A DNA stretch of 32,981 nt, from NCBI RefSeq assembly GCF_000003605.2, contig NW_003150757.1, positions 55,299-88,279 on the forward strand. The letters are read 5' to 3'. Position numbers and translations under genes: made by a program. The notes beneath the pieces are model-generated. The model was not told the DNA's origin and searched no databases. It worked only from the letters and a program-made list of their open reading frames with translations. The stretch is from Saccoglossus kowalevskii (taxonomy: Eukaryota; Hemichordata; Enteropneusta; Harrimaniidae). This document shows, in pieces, positions 11,801-26,800 of this stretch. Numbering within the stretch: position 1 is the stretch's first letter; the number at the start of each line of letters is the position of its first letter.

Positions 11801-14800
11801 TTACACAATTGTCGAAGTAAAACCTGATTATTGTTTTTCTCACACCATACAAGTAATGAGAATAACAATGTTCAGCAAAGTACAGAAGGATTCCACTTTC
11901 ACAAAGTGATGACAAATCGGAAGCAAAGAAGTAAAAACAAACAAATTTTAAATTTGCTTGCTGCAATATTAATAATTGCCTTTAGTATGCAGTAACAAAA
12001 AAATGATTCATCTTCATCTAGTTTAAGTACACAAACTTCTAAAGTAAAGAGTCAACTAGAAAAGGAAAATAAGTTTAATCACATTACTGCAGTTACTGAC
12101 AACTAGAGCGAATATGCCAGTAACACAGCGACATTGAGTAATGTAGAATTCATTCCATGCAAACCAATAAATATTTCAAATCACGACACTCAGCTGTCAA
12201 ACTCAGAGAAAATTAAACCTCTCAGCAAGTTGTCCTTGAGTTTGTTCTACACCTTTAGAATTATGACTAGTTTTATTCTCAAGGCTGCGTATGACTAGAT
12301 CCCATTTATTTACACACGCTGTGAACAGCCAAACAAAAGTGAGAACAGCAAACTATGACCAAGATGCCATGAGAATATTAATGAAAGGAAGAACTGAAAA
12401 GACATACAATTATGTTTCTGAATGCTTGAAAGTCAGATGATGTGTAATATTAGTACGGGTACGTGTTATTTAACCGAAGGACTGGAAACGTGAAGTGTAA
12501 GGTGGATGGCTCATAATTAAGCTGCTACATTTGTAGTTTAATTTAACAATAAATTGTTCTGGAAACATAAAATATAAAATGTATGATAAACCAATTATAT
12601 GTACAAGATATCTATTAGAAAATTTCATTGCATTCAAGGCATTCAAAATAAATTTAGAAATAATAAAGATTAAAATGGTAGAGATTTTCCAATTGCCCAA
12701 TTAATTATGCTCACATGCCTGTCAACTCAACTGAACATTGAATACTTCAAAATGTAATTTAATGGAAAAGATTGCATTGTCAATAAATTCACAATGACAT
12801 CAACTAGGTCAGATTTCATTGCACTCTGCAACATACATAGTTTGATGCAGTAAAATCATTTGAACTATTGTAACCACTTTAATAAACAGAAGTTTACAAC
12901 ACTGACAACAATGACCACAAACAGACATCGTCTTAATATAAACTTTCAGAGCTAGTTCTATACAGGGTAACAAGCAAGCAAGAAGGAATTTATTTGTTTT
13001 TTAGGGGCCAATGAACTTGAACTCATTAAAGGGCTAGATACAATAACAAACAGGCTATTAAGACTACCAGATAGATATCTAGCAGAGTGACAAGCACTAC
13101 TTCAAATCAATCAACACTGTATTATATTTCTACATACCAAGTGTGTATTTACACTACATATAAATACATATTTATGTATATAGCTTCTCTGACAGGAATG
13201 TACCATTTTTCCTCAAAGGGGAGACAGGGATGCAATCTTTAATAACAGCTTCACCCCGCACATTCCTCAGTTTAATACTGAAATACACATCAATCAGGTT
13301 TCTTTTCATGCATTTTCCATGTCTAATTTGTCAGAAACTGGGAGGGAGCAAGTGAGCTTGCGGCACCTATACAGACAGACTTGTGTTTATAATTCCCTAT
13401 AGTATACATAGTATACAACACACAGAAAAAAAGAACAAAATGAATCTTTTGTCTAGTTGAATCTAACATTGCAAATCTACAAAAGCCTTGAAAAACAACT
13501 CCCTAATGATTTCTGGGTTGTCAAAGTTTTTTTCTCTCTCTTTTTTTCCCCAATTTACCAGCACGGCTGAGCTAGAGCACAGAAGGGCATAGCCACACAT
13601 ATGTGCTGCAAGGACCTACCAGTAAGACACAGGCTGGCCATACTAGTATGCCTGGCACGCAAGGGCCACAATGTTGCACCTGTATGCAGATTGTTCTTTG
13701 TCCAGTACAAACACCCACCGGAAATAACCCTGTTTTGCATGCCTACAGAATGGACACTCTCTGTCCATTATTTTCCCCTACTACATTCCCTTTCATTAAT
13801 GCAGTTACTCATAATAGCCATATTGACCGCCCACAAGATACCTAATTTGCAGCACACGCTTGCCAGTACATACTGTAGCATCAAAAGTAGGTCATCAATT
13901 TACAAGTCCCACAAATGCGAGAAGGAGGAACTAAATTACACTATACGCATCAAACAAGGAGATTTTGAGAGAGGGGAAAAAAAAAGGATCACTCTGTTCA
14001 TCAGGGATTACAAGTATTTGAGTATTGTGGTGAAATGTACATGTAGTACAATCCGGATACAAGTATTAGACCAGTGCAAGGATCATATTAAATTAGTTAG
14101 TTTCAGGTCTATTCCTATTGACTATTGCTTAGTATTGCAGCGACTGACAGACATTTTACATTTGCCAATTCTCAGTTCGAGAAAAGACAGACTCCAGGGC
14201 GTACAGTAAAGGGGAAACTGCTAGATTATCGGCAACATTTGATACCACATAGCCAACATGTTAACAGGTCACCAACAGTTCATGCAAAGATGATTAAATG
14301 AAGGGATAATGATTTTGTAAGGATTCCCACTTAGAGAGAGAAAAAAGGCTCAAAAAAAAAAATGTCATTCACGCCATATGAATGAATGCCTATAATGCTA
14401 ACATTGAATATTGAGAATACAATGTGGCTCAAAAAGTAACCGGAAAAAAATATGATAGAGATATCTAAAAAAAAAAAAAAAAAAAAATCTATTTACTTCA
14501 CCCGCTATCTACTCTTATCTAGCTAGGTCTGACATTTAAATTAAAATTTTTCTTTAACTTCTACAGAATACTTAGCACAGTAGTATCATTGTGTCAACGT
14601 GGAACTATGTGACAATGGAGTGTGAGGCTCCTGGGCTCACCTGTATGTAAATGCAGCGCTTGCCGTACTGTATATAATGTCAACTTGCATACATTCCACA
14701 TATCATTTGAAATAATGGAATCCTCGACTCAAATGAGTGATAGCAGCATATAAATTTCAATAGTATGACATTGTGCAATTATGCCACTACTACATACCCT

Positions 14801-17800
14801 TGTATTAAATCATTGAATACATCATTGTAGATCACATGGATGAGGTAATAAAATATACATACAATAACATAGGCATCGCTTTCACGCAATAGATACTGCA
14901 ACACAGTTGTATATTGTGCTAGAGCTTTTTTTTCCTGCCACAACATTTTAACTAACTTTGATTTATGGTCTGATAAAGTTTTGCAAATTGGTGTTTATTT
15001 TCTCCCGTAGACAACAGGACCTAGATGTTTGGATAGCAATCTGTTGGTAGACATCTTGGATTAATTGAGACATGAATTAGCCTACAATGGTGTACTCAAG
15101 TAATGATCAAACTTAATTGATTACATTTTAATTTTTTAGGACAAAAAGGCCACCAAACATATTGTTACAAACAACTGGCTTTGCCTATATGAGCCAATCG
15201 GGAACTAATATTTTTAAGTGTGGCCGAATCGGTTAATACAACTTTACGATAATGTCTCAAGCACATTGCATGTCCTAAATGGATTTTAGGGAAAAATAAA
15301 TGTTGGAAATGGCATTAGCAATATGTAAGCAGTGTATTAACTATACAATAAGATAAAACAAATACACAGACAGCATGAACCCAATCTATGAGTTTCAGTT
15401 CTGGACCTTGTCTGCTTAGATCATTTAAAAATCAAATTCAAAATACAATTCTACACAGTTCAATGGATACAAATTGTACTAGATGTTCTGAGCTAGCTCT
15501 ATTACATTTCAAACCACCTGCTATGCAAATCCCATTTTACATTTCAGTTTATTGTTAAAACTGAAGTCAGAAAACGCACAACAGAAAACAAGATTGACTT
15601 GGTAGTCTAATACACTGAACAGGTAAAAGATCAGTAGTATGCATCAGGGAAGCAAACAGGAGACAAAAACAGACATGTGTCAATGGAATGGGGGTAATTC
15701 TGTCAGCGTCTGTACCATGTTTCCATCAGCGTAACTCGCGCTCTATGAAGCATGTGTGAAATATCCCGGTGATCCATTTCAATGAATTATGGGGACAAAC
15801 AACAACAAAAAACACTGAAATTCTACAATGATTTTATCCATAGCCCTTATCAATGCTACCAGAGACTTCCTGCTACATGCAGTATAAAGTCCCTTGCCTG
15901 ATGACAAGAAACCTGATCAGTGAAACCAGACGCACAGAAAAAGTAACAAATTCTTTCTGAATGGTCAAAACACTGAAGTTCTAAAACTTTAAACACGAGG
16001 TACTTAAATCATGTTGATTTTCAGCAAAGAAAACCGAAAAAAGTTTTTCCAGTCTATGGGACATATACTGACTGTCTCATTCATTCACAAGTACTACAAT
16101 TAAACAAAACTCGGGATATCAATGGCCAGAGCCATTTTTTGCATGATTTTTGGCTTGTTTTTTATTAATACCAGCAATATTTTCAACACATCCAAACAAA
16201 TGCTTGCCAGCAGTCAGACAGGCAGGTTCTTTCAATGGCTTTCACCCATACCATTAATATGCTTGTCTTTCAACTCCTACATATTTGCATATGATTGGTG
16301 GATCACACACATTATATTCTTATCAAAATACAGAGCTATAAACTGTATAATAAATGTTGACATATGACTGCCGGCAAGTTAAATTTCCTCTTTTAAAATT
16401 CTATGGAAACAAAAGGGAGACATTTTTTTCCAATAAACAATGAAAACTAAGAAAATGTGGATATTAAAAAAAAAAAATATGGCATGGCAGCTTCAATGTA
16501 GGGCCATCACCAAGACAACAGCATTCACAAAACTCCTGAGAATATGCTCATCAATAAGCAATGAATTTGCCCATATTGAATTTTCACAACTCATTTCAAG
16601 AGACACTGAACCGTGAACTATTCCTGCTTCCCCTCACTAGAACGAAATTCATGAAAATTATACATAAAGTAGAATTCTACGCTTTCTTTGTTGAAAAAAA
16701 AAAATTCAACCTTCCCTTTATAATCTGCATCATCAGTCACGTTAATCTGACCAATTCCATGTAAATAAGGATAACTGCTCGGATATCTAGGTCAGTTCCA
16801 TCTGTCATTACAGTACAAACCTCTACTCATCAAGAAATTTGTCCAAAATTAAAGTATGTTTTGGGCTTACTATTCTATTTGCTGGTTATGAATACTGTCA
16901 GTTTTGAAACATTTAATTACATATTCTTGAATTGGGAGACAGAGCCATGTCACCACTTAGACTTTTACATTAAACGATACGTCTAGGAAATCTGCAAATT
17001 TGTGATGATAACAAAAAATGGGCAAGAAATCAAAAAAGTATTTTCTTGTTGTAAAACCATTTTTAAACAGCTCAGCAGCAGTTAGGTTAGCCACAAAAAA
17101 ACTATCCAGCGAAAAATAATATATTAATTTTCTTAAATATTAATATTAATAGTGGCGCCAATACATGCCATACATTGCTTCTTTTGTCCCTCAACAAAGA
17201 TGACATGTACTATGGTACTAACAAAAAAAGCACAGGTATGTTTTAAAGTACAATTTCTTATAATCAAGAAAGACTACAGGTACTATTTAATTTGAATTTT
17301 CTTATACTAGATGATAATGTAAACAGAATTATTTCTTAAACAAATTACTTTGGTGCATTTTAAAATGATTAGGTTAACAAACTTTTTAATAACAAAGATG
17401 ATGGGTGTTAACACTAACCAGATTTTTATTATTAGTCTAGATTCTGTCATACTGTTTTTTCCAATGTGCTTTGAAGTTCTTGTTTTGGCCTTAAACACCT
17501 AAATATTGGCAAATTGCCAACTGCTGCGTTATCAAGTAACTAGGCACCATTAATATAGGATATGCTCCCCTTTAGTATTACCACAAGGTCAAGTTCTCAG
17601 CCAAAGAAGGAAGAACAAATGAAAGAAAAAACAAATTTGCCAGTTTTTCATTGATGCAGTTCCATTATAATTTATTTGAGCAGATCAGAAGATTTCTTTT
17701 TTTTTTCTGTTTTTAAAAGATAACACGATAAACTATGAAGATATATATGATTTTAATATCTAACAGCCGAATATGTCTCTCAAGAGGCATGCCCTGTTTT

Positions 17801-20800
17801 TATGCTTTATCTGGCGCATGAAGAGAAGTGAAAACAAACATTCACAAAGTACCATATTTGCTCTATTAGTAGTAGCGTAAATGACAGGTTCAGTAAAATT
17901 AAGTCAAAATGAACCATATACAATAAATGTAATTTTTTAACTATGTGCGCTTCTTTAAGAGATGTGCTTCTCAATTAGTAAATATGGTGCTCTAACCATT
18001 ATGCAAATGTGTATGCAAATAATCTGAATTATATCACTACATCCACCAATCTTGTATAATTTTAAACATATGTCAGTCTGCAGGCATATAATGAAACTAT
18101 ACAGTAATACATTTCCTATCTGAGAAGACCGACTTGAGGGAAGGCGGAGATAACAAAGCCAGTTATTAAAAAGCCATTCTGCACTCGAAAAATGCATCTA
18201 AACCCAGCATGAAGAGCTCTTGGCAATATCACATATAATTGCTTCCTTAATATCAGTAGAAAGCCATGAAGAAATACTGTTTCAGGATAAACACAAGCAC
18301 TTTCTTTTATATTTCATCCTTAACCAAATTACCATATTGCTTGTGAATCAGAGCGCATTATCCAGCAGACCCCATTAATGGTTTGTTGGCATTGGCTTGC
18401 ATGCCACAGTACAACAGCTCGTATATTTTGTTTAATTTTCTAACCTTTTTACCCCAAAGTAAAACCATCCCGCAAGTATCGATTCAGAAAGGACTCAGTC
18501 ACCCTTATTTATTTCTCTGACAAAACTATTGATTTTACGTCATTACGGTTCCTTGGCATTTAACAGGAGTACACAAAAAACTAGACATATGTCGAAAAAG
18601 CTGGATACGTACATTAGTGGCTATAAACCATAATGTTGACACATAACTCAAACAGTTTTCTAACAGTATTAATCATTGTCATTGAGGTTGTTGCTAAGTG
18701 ATATTATTGCTCAGTGCCGTGATTGCACCATACTTGCTGAATTCAGGATGCAATATTTGAAATTTATATTGAAACATTACAGTACAGATTTACCGTACTT
18801 TACAAAACAATTATATTTTTAGACCAACTGAAAAAAAGAACCTAGAGAATTAATTTACATTAATAAACAATGACGATTATCAAATCTTTTCATAGGCTCA
18901 ATACCAGTACAATTGCTTGGAAATTTATGAAGTATTAATTTATTTTCCTCGCTACCTTTAAAATATGATTATTATTAAAATATGATTGTTTTTTTTTTAA
19001 TTTTTTTGTTATTTATTTTCACAGAAAACAACTGTTTTTAAACTGATGCGCATACTGACCAGAAACAAAGCTATCATTTATTTATTTTGTCCTTAAATTT
19101 GTCTACAAAAAAATTCCTTAAATTTCACCATCACTGGCCATCAGAAACGGGCCATTATTTGAAAAGTAAATTAAACTTCAGAGAAACGTATTGTTTGATA
19201 AGTATATATTACAGTAGCATATTTCAATTCACTGCATGAATGTGACAAATATTGTAGAATGACTAATTTTCACTGGGTTTAAATTTCACTGGTTTAGCAT
19301 TTCATGCATACTCAGTGGGTTTTAAATTCATGATTTTATTATTCAGGATAGTGTGTTCTATGCTCAATTTTACATATTCACTGGGTTTTAATTTAGCGCA
19401 TTTTCCAGTCAGCGAAATGAACAAAATAAATTTTTAAAAAAATTAAAAGTGAATAATTAATCCTATTACAATACTGTCATCCTTCTCCATGTTTGCAGGG
19501 AGGTAATTATTGACAAAGACAAAGCCACTCTGGCTAAAACCATTGCACCCTAAATGAATAAAGTTTGAAGTATTTTCTATAACATTTCAGACTTTTTTTT
19601 CCATGAAAAACTGTCTGATAATAATTATTCTTTTTTTTTTCATTTTTTTGTATCATTACAATTTGTGTGTGAAGTCTTGTACTAAAAATAAGAAGTCTGA
19701 GTTGTGGATAATAAACATCATTTTTTTAACATTGAAAAGTCTTGTTTTTTTGTCATGGGCATTATTATTATGTCAAAATAATGCTGAATAGTTATCATTG
19801 AATTTTTAGTTTTTATAACAAAATTGGTTAGTTTTAGAAACCAAAGTAATTCGAGGCGAAGGGACATACAGGAATAGACATGTGTATCAAGAACAAAACA
19901 TACAGCCTGCCACGTTTTAACTTTGCATCAGTTGAGAGCTTCATTTATGTCATTCAATCCTTGATTCAAGACTATGAAGGAAGCCCAGTTGTGCCCCTCC
20001 CACAAAACCAAAATGGAGTATCATGGTTTCAATGCGCCATTCAATTTAAAAGGACAAATAATGAAAGCTGACAATAAAGGTAGACAATGAAAGCGCATTT
20101 TCATTTCCTCTCCCAGTGTTTTTTTTTATATATATATTTTTAGAATTTAGGCTGGCCTGCGAAACATAATAGGACCCCTAGATTGCCACACCACTGATCC
20201 GCACTGAGAGAGTCTTTAAAAGAAATAAAGTCAGTCAACAATGAGAGGATTTTGTCAGTGAAAACTTTTTAAAATTTGGATAAATAAGTCAGTACTAATA
20301 AACTGCTTGCCTTCAGAGGTGTCAATTCTCGGTGGGCCTGGGTCAGTCAAAGACTTGCAAAGTTTGGCATTATAAACCAATCCACCACCCAGACAGGAGA
20401 AACAAACGTGCTTGTAGTACTTATTTTGTGAAGGTAAAGCCAAATGTAGCGAGTTTACGACCAGCAAAGTGGTTATAATAAAAAATATCATAAAAATATT
20501 TCTCTAAGCTCTGAGTAACACCTAGCCTATTTATACCAGAAAGTGGAAATGTCAAAATTAGCACAAAGTAGTCAATAAATGCCGATTAGTTTGGAGCATA
20601 TCAGCCGCCCACAGACCACAACATTGACATTGCACCACCTCTGACCCTCACAAAACCCAAAGATAAGATTAGGACTTCCTGCCAGAATAAGACCCCAGTG
20701 AAAGAGGATAGATGTAGGGCACACTGAGGTCAACAGCGGGAAACCAATTAATATTAGCTGACAGCAGGCGAGCCTTCTCCTTGCAACAGTTGTTTTTCTT

Positions 20801-23800
20801 ATACTATGTGGACTGTGGTGACACCACTCTGCATCAGGTCCATGCCAACCTTCTGGCTACTTTGCTTACTTTATGACCTTTTGGATAGTGGTTTGTATTA
20901 ATCTCCTTCAACACTTAAAAGTGTGTAACATGTCAAACAACACAAATTCACACCAATATCAACTATCAATCAAGTGAAGGAAAATTCTTTCGTGTCTAGC
21001 GCGAAGAATCGCATCAAAACTACATGTAGGTGCAGGAAAAAATAAAATGAGATACAGAAAGTATGCATTTTATATTTCGCACTATTCTTATCTTTTTCAT
21101 GCTTTGACTCTTCGCTCTTGTTGAAATAGAAACAAAATTACATTGTATTATCAAAAAACCACTGATTCCTCCGTTTAGCTATTCTGTGTGTGGTGCAAGT
21201 TGTGTTGTTGGTAGAGGGAGAAATTATTACGCAATACTATTAGAAATAAAAAATGCTGGAAATAATGAAGAAATGAAAGCCAAAGAACAGCATAAACTGG
21301 AGCAAATGTGATTTATAATATGGTGGAACACTAGACAGGAAGCCAAGAGGCTTTGCACTTTATGCCGTCGTCGTCAGGCCTCAGTTGTGAATACGCTCCA
21401 ACTGATCAGATGCATTCATATTTCATGTAATTTGGATTCTGTGCTATTATTTAAAAGTGTAATGGTGATCGTAAAAATACAAGCAAACAATCACTACTTT
21501 GACTATTACAATCTTACATCGAAAGCAGAAAAAAACACACAAAATATTATCTTATCTTTTTTAAATAATACTGTGGGAACTGTGATTAAGAACTTCAATT
21601 ACAATAAGCAATATATTTGGCACATGACATTTTCAGCTGATAAAGTTTTATGCCAGTGCAACAGATGCTATTTTAACATACAGCAGGTTTAGACGTATGG
21701 AAACACAAAGTAGTGAAAGACAGTCCAAAAGAAATTGTAAGCTCTCTTTATATGGTAACTTACAAATTTCAATATTTCCAAATTTTAATTTGGCTTTAAA
21801 AAAAAAAGTGAACCATATTTTTAAGACTGATCAGAGCACAAAATGAGGCCAATGTAGCAGTCTGTCTGTATGTCTGTCTGTCTATCTTGTTTTTGCATAC
21901 CTGACTGTATAAGTACCACACTGTGAAAACGTTCCACTTGTGACTGTTACTGATAATCTTCAGAGCCATATTTAAAGATAACTGCAAAGCTGGATTAGTG
22001 TTTCAGAAAATCAACGCTTATAAATAAAACCAATTAACATATACTAATTAATTAATCATCTCCAGTGAATTCCTAGAACTGAACAAAAGAACTAGAACTA
22101 TTAATAAAAAAAAATACCAACTTATTTTTCAAATTGATCCATGTATATTAATAATTAGCTACCAGGGAGCTTATCACTTATTCATGCATGTTTGATAAGT
22201 ATGATCCATTGCAAGGCACGCTTTCAAATGCAAATATTCCTTTCAAATTTTTTTGACTACAAGCATTTTTTTTTTTTTTGGCATTATTTTTTTTTCTCTT
22301 TTACTGAGAACTTGATCAGTCATGCACAATTCTTCCCTCCTGGACCAAAGTGGAGCTTAAGTGAGCTCTCTGACCCCTATGAACAAGTTTCCAGTGAATA
22401 AAATATGGAGACCGTCAACATGTAATATATGTATTCTCATTGCCTAGCGCAAAAGAGTGCTACATAAAAAAAATGAATAACTACTTGATTTATGGTACTT
22501 TTACAGTTAGTCAATAAACCAAGAACCAACTGCCAAGAGCTAGGAGTAGAAAAACTGATTGCAGGCCTTCCATTGCTGAAGTAAACTAATATGACAGTGA
22601 TAGAAGACAGTCTTGTGCATATATCACCGACACTTAAGAACTCCTTATCTTGGTTCCTCTCCAATCTGCAACCGCTTTCCCACACTCGAGGCCCTGGGTT
22701 GTATAAATGTGAGAACAAGCCTGCGTGGTGGATACCGACTGTGCCAACTCTGAACTAATAGGCCAAATGGTGGTGATTTGAGGACACACAGGCCAATAGG
22801 AGGCATGTAGAGTTAGATATCTTCTCTTGCACAGATGTCAAGAGAGACAGCCACAAGAGATCCAGTGTTGTAATAATGATGGTAACAAAAATCAATAACA
22901 AAACTTGTTGTCGTCCTTCATATGAACCAGGACAAAAATGTAAATCAGATAAAACAGCTCTCCTGGGTGGGTTCCGGAATGTGTTACGTTATTACGAAAG
23001 ACTAAAAATAATCAATAACCCTACTATGGCCAAGTCAATTTGAAATACCATCAGATTATTTCGGGAATAGCCATCTTCTTTTTTTAATATAATAAAAAAT
23101 ATCGCCTAATTAATTATTCGTCAGGATGTCCGGATAGTTAATTATTGGAATTGTATTAAAATGAGGCTGTAAATATCCATTGCATGTATGAATGCTGGTG
23201 GCAACCAAATACACACAGCTTATACATTAGAAACATAGTCAGTAACTACCAATGTGTACTTGCAAGGTCGAAAACTAGTGCTGGTACTTGCAATAACAAA
23301 GCTATTACCATATTTGCTATATTAGTAACACATGTGCTAATGTAAGTGACAGAGGTGTGTCTGCGGTAATTTAATGAAGCCGCATAAAATAAAAGTAATT
23401 TTGGGTTCAAGTGTACTTTTATTGGAGATGCGCAGTAAACATGGTATAATCTCAATGACATTCAAAATACAGAGAAACATTTTCCACCACATGGATGATA
23501 AATATTCACAGAATACAAATAAGAAAATACACGTTTGTAATGAAGATCAAAAGACCAATATTAAATGAATGGAAAGAAAAGTAACTTTCCAAAAATACTG
23601 AAAACGCGCTTTGACACTAGAATCTCAATATACCACAGGGTGCGACCTCGTTTGTGTGATCTATAACAACAAAACTACAGTTCAGTTGGCATGGCAATGA
23701 GTCGACATGACAACTATTTAATATCGTACTGCATACATTTCTAATAATACACCAAGAACTGGGAGTTTTCCAGACACCATTGTTCGCACTTACCACATGG

Positions 23801-26800
23801 CGATAAAATATCAATTCTATTGAAAGGGACATACGTATATAAATATTCAAAATTGCTTGCTAGGTATGACTATGACTAGGTATAACTATGACTATAGTTA
23901 CAATAGCGAAGATCGTGCCACCGATGATATCAAAAGTATGATTATATATGCAACTTTCATCAGTAATTAGGCTCTAAATTGACACTTTGACATATTTCTA
24001 CTGGAAGGCCAAAAACACAAGTACTTATTATACCCCTCCAGTAAACAACTGTTTGGTTATTATTAATTAGGAATATTGAAAAAAAAAATCTGCTGGTAAA
24101 CTTATCAGGAAATCAATTCTATAAAACAAGAGTTCGGTAATCAAGATATAACAATCCTTGATTGACCGAGTTCCTGCTACTGACCCATTATAATTTGTTT
24201 CATTTCATCTCAACCATGTGATTGAAAATAAATCAAGCTCAGATTAATATGATGAAGCCATTCCTCTCTCTCTCTCTCCCTCTCTCCCGATATCGTGTAA
24301 AGCTTCAGGCAAGATTCATTATAAGTCAACATGCTGCAAATCTACAATCAAGAGTACTTGCTTTCCCCCAGATGAAATTTTGCCTGCACATGACAAACAA
24401 AAGTGATCGATACGACAAATACCAGTACTAATTATTCCGATTAGCCTTTAAATTCATACAAATGCACTCACTGTAAGTGAGAGTGGATTCTTTTAAAATT
24501 AATACCATTAAAAATGTGTGAACAGTCAGGAATGCACATAATGCATACAAAAAAAAAAATCACAAATTAAGTGAGGTTACAAATTTTATACAGATTGACA
24601 TCAAACCATGTTTTTAAATCAACCGATTAATATGACCACAATAAAAAGGTAACAATGACAACAATGAGAACAGCAGTCATCTACACTCTCCCATATATTC
24701 CAGTTTACAAAGATATTGGGGGGGGGGGGGGGGGTTAGTGACACGTATACCTAGAAGTCCAACAAGATAATTGACATTTTAAATACACACACACGTCATG
24801 TACATTGATCAGTACTAACATAATCACATAAGTTATCTTTAAAAAAAGATTGCCAGCAAAATCAGAAAAACAGACCGCAAACACAGGGCACTGCCTTACT
24901 AGTATGATGATATGGGGATAAGAAAAAAAAATCCCTGATACAACTTGTTAATCTGTGCAACAAGAAGCCATTCTGGAATGGCCAATCTAAATGTGGTCAC
25001 TGATACCACTATAAATGCAGTAGAGATATTTCTTAAATAAGCAAATGAGGTAAGGCAATACATGGCAAACACTTGTCACAACACAAGTATACAGAACAAA
25101 GTCTGCGATAACAGGATCTGGCCTACAGGTTAGTTCAACGGAAGCCAAAAAACCTGTTACGTTCTCCTACTCAAGTTTGTGCAGCGTGGCCATGGAGACA
25201 TCTTCTTTGAACTTTCAATTTCTTTTGCATTAACGGTACTTTCATTCACTCTTCATATTTAAATCGCAAACACTAATCTTCCAAATTTATTCTCTTACAT
25301 CTTCCGGAAAGGTATTGTAAAATGACCAAAAAAACAATAGAGATACAAGACTTCCGTTCTGCAGTGAGATTCTATTCAATAAGTGGCAAATTAAAGTTCC
25401 ATTGTGTGGCACTCTTTTAAGCTAGCCAGTGTGTCTTGGGTCCTATTTGCATAAACACAACAATATACCCATCACTTTTGCATAAACAGAGCTTTGAAAA
25501 CACTCGCGCACACGCACACACACACACACACATACAGCAATTTGCCCATCACAACAAATACAACTATTTAAAATCATACATTGTCATGGTTTGATAATGC
25601 ACACACACACACAAAAAAGATGGTCCTACTTACTCGTATTTTCACTACTCTGGCTCGAACTCCTGCAGGCCCATGCTTCTTCAAGTACATTTTCTAAAGC
25701 AGGAAAAAAAAAACTTTTTAAGTTGCAATATAGTTGAGTCTCTAAGCAAACTGCATGCAGTGGATATGAGCTATATACATGTAGCTGAAAGGTAATTTCA
25801 CTCAATTGTGTTTTTCAATTGTTATGCAAATTAGCATGACAAAGATATACCCAGAGTTTTAAATGCAGTATAGCACTCACTCTGATGAAACATGTGGAGA
25901 TTTCCAGAGAAAAACAGGAGGGAGAAAAACAAAACTTTTTAATACCTTTATCTAGTTTATGTAGCATCCCTAAAATGAATTATTTCTAAAGCAGCTCTTT
26001 ATCTGCCTACCACCACAAATAACAAAGATTGGAGCCCCATGCAAATAGTTTCAAAAACAGTGAAAACGATAATGAGCAGAAAACCCAATCAAAGATCACA
26101 CATGTTCTAAGTATAGTTCCATCATGTCATAATTCCATGGGAAGTTAACCTGCTCTCAGTCAACAAACTTTAATCGCCAGTTTATTTTCTCTCCTAACTA
26201 TTTTACTAATGATAAAATTATTGGACTTTTGGTGGTTAGGCAGATCTTTGCATAAGAATCCCAATGGGGCCAACGCGATGGATAACTTCGATGGATATAG
26301 AGAGAGAGGAAAAGCCACTGCTTGGCATAGACCCACACAAGCCTTGTTCCATGATCAAAAGATTTAAATATAACAATTGTGAAAAAAACACTAAAAGACC
26401 CTTGCTGATAGATTAGTTCACAAGATTTATGCTTTGTTAGGAATGTAATGGATAAATAAATATTACAAGCATAAAAAACATGCTGTATTGATTTTTACCT
26501 AAAAAAAAACATGACAAAATAATGCATGGTATAGTTCTTGCATCATCATAAACGGATGTTGTGAAAATGTTAAAAGAGAGATCATTTCTATTAATATCAA
26601 CAGTAAGCCTTGGTTGGAACATGCCCATAATCGTGGTGCACACAACACAGTATAGCGCAGCTTGGCAAAACGCCACTTGGCATTGTGCCCATGAAAACCA
26701 CACTGGCCATGTCTAAAGGTGTGTTCATTTTTGTTTTTTATTACAGAGCACTATGAAATGATATTTCAGATGATCTCAAGCACTCTTTTTGTGCAGTCTT

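Larger units (their letters stand above)
2816..13550. other. Intron part 1: AT-rich, no gene seen
   Basis: Low-complexity DNA with C10/(TC)n at 3279, A19 at 6401, (GATG)n at 6676, pyrimidine tracts at 7111 and 8147, T18 at 8708 and C12 at 10868. Open frames here are short and unlike known proteins. A somewhat more complex patch with an ATTTGCAT octamer lies at about 8740-8960. Confidence 0.5.
14210..20579. other. Intron part 2: AT-rich, no gene seen
   Basis: Contains A21 at 14467, octamer words at 15523, 16283, 18001 and 18013, and the degenerate repeat cluster at 19262-19402. There is no coding signal and no RNA gene that I can recognise. Confidence 0.5.

Noticed and set aside
13555-13740. 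61-codon minus-strand frame opposite the long antisense frame
   Set aside because: Short and unlike any known exon; the more likely signal, if any, is the plus-strand frame.
22437-22718. 93-codon minus-strand frame in the gene's direction
   Set aside because: I checked it as a possible extra exon, but it has no strong acceptor/donor pair of fitting phase and no FAM53-like motif. It may contain old repeat sequence.
22640-22740. Sequence CTCGAGGCCCTGGGTTG resembling the end of a tRNA-derived SINE head
   Set aside because: There is no matching A box, no proper GGTTCRANYCC B box and no tail; too little to call.
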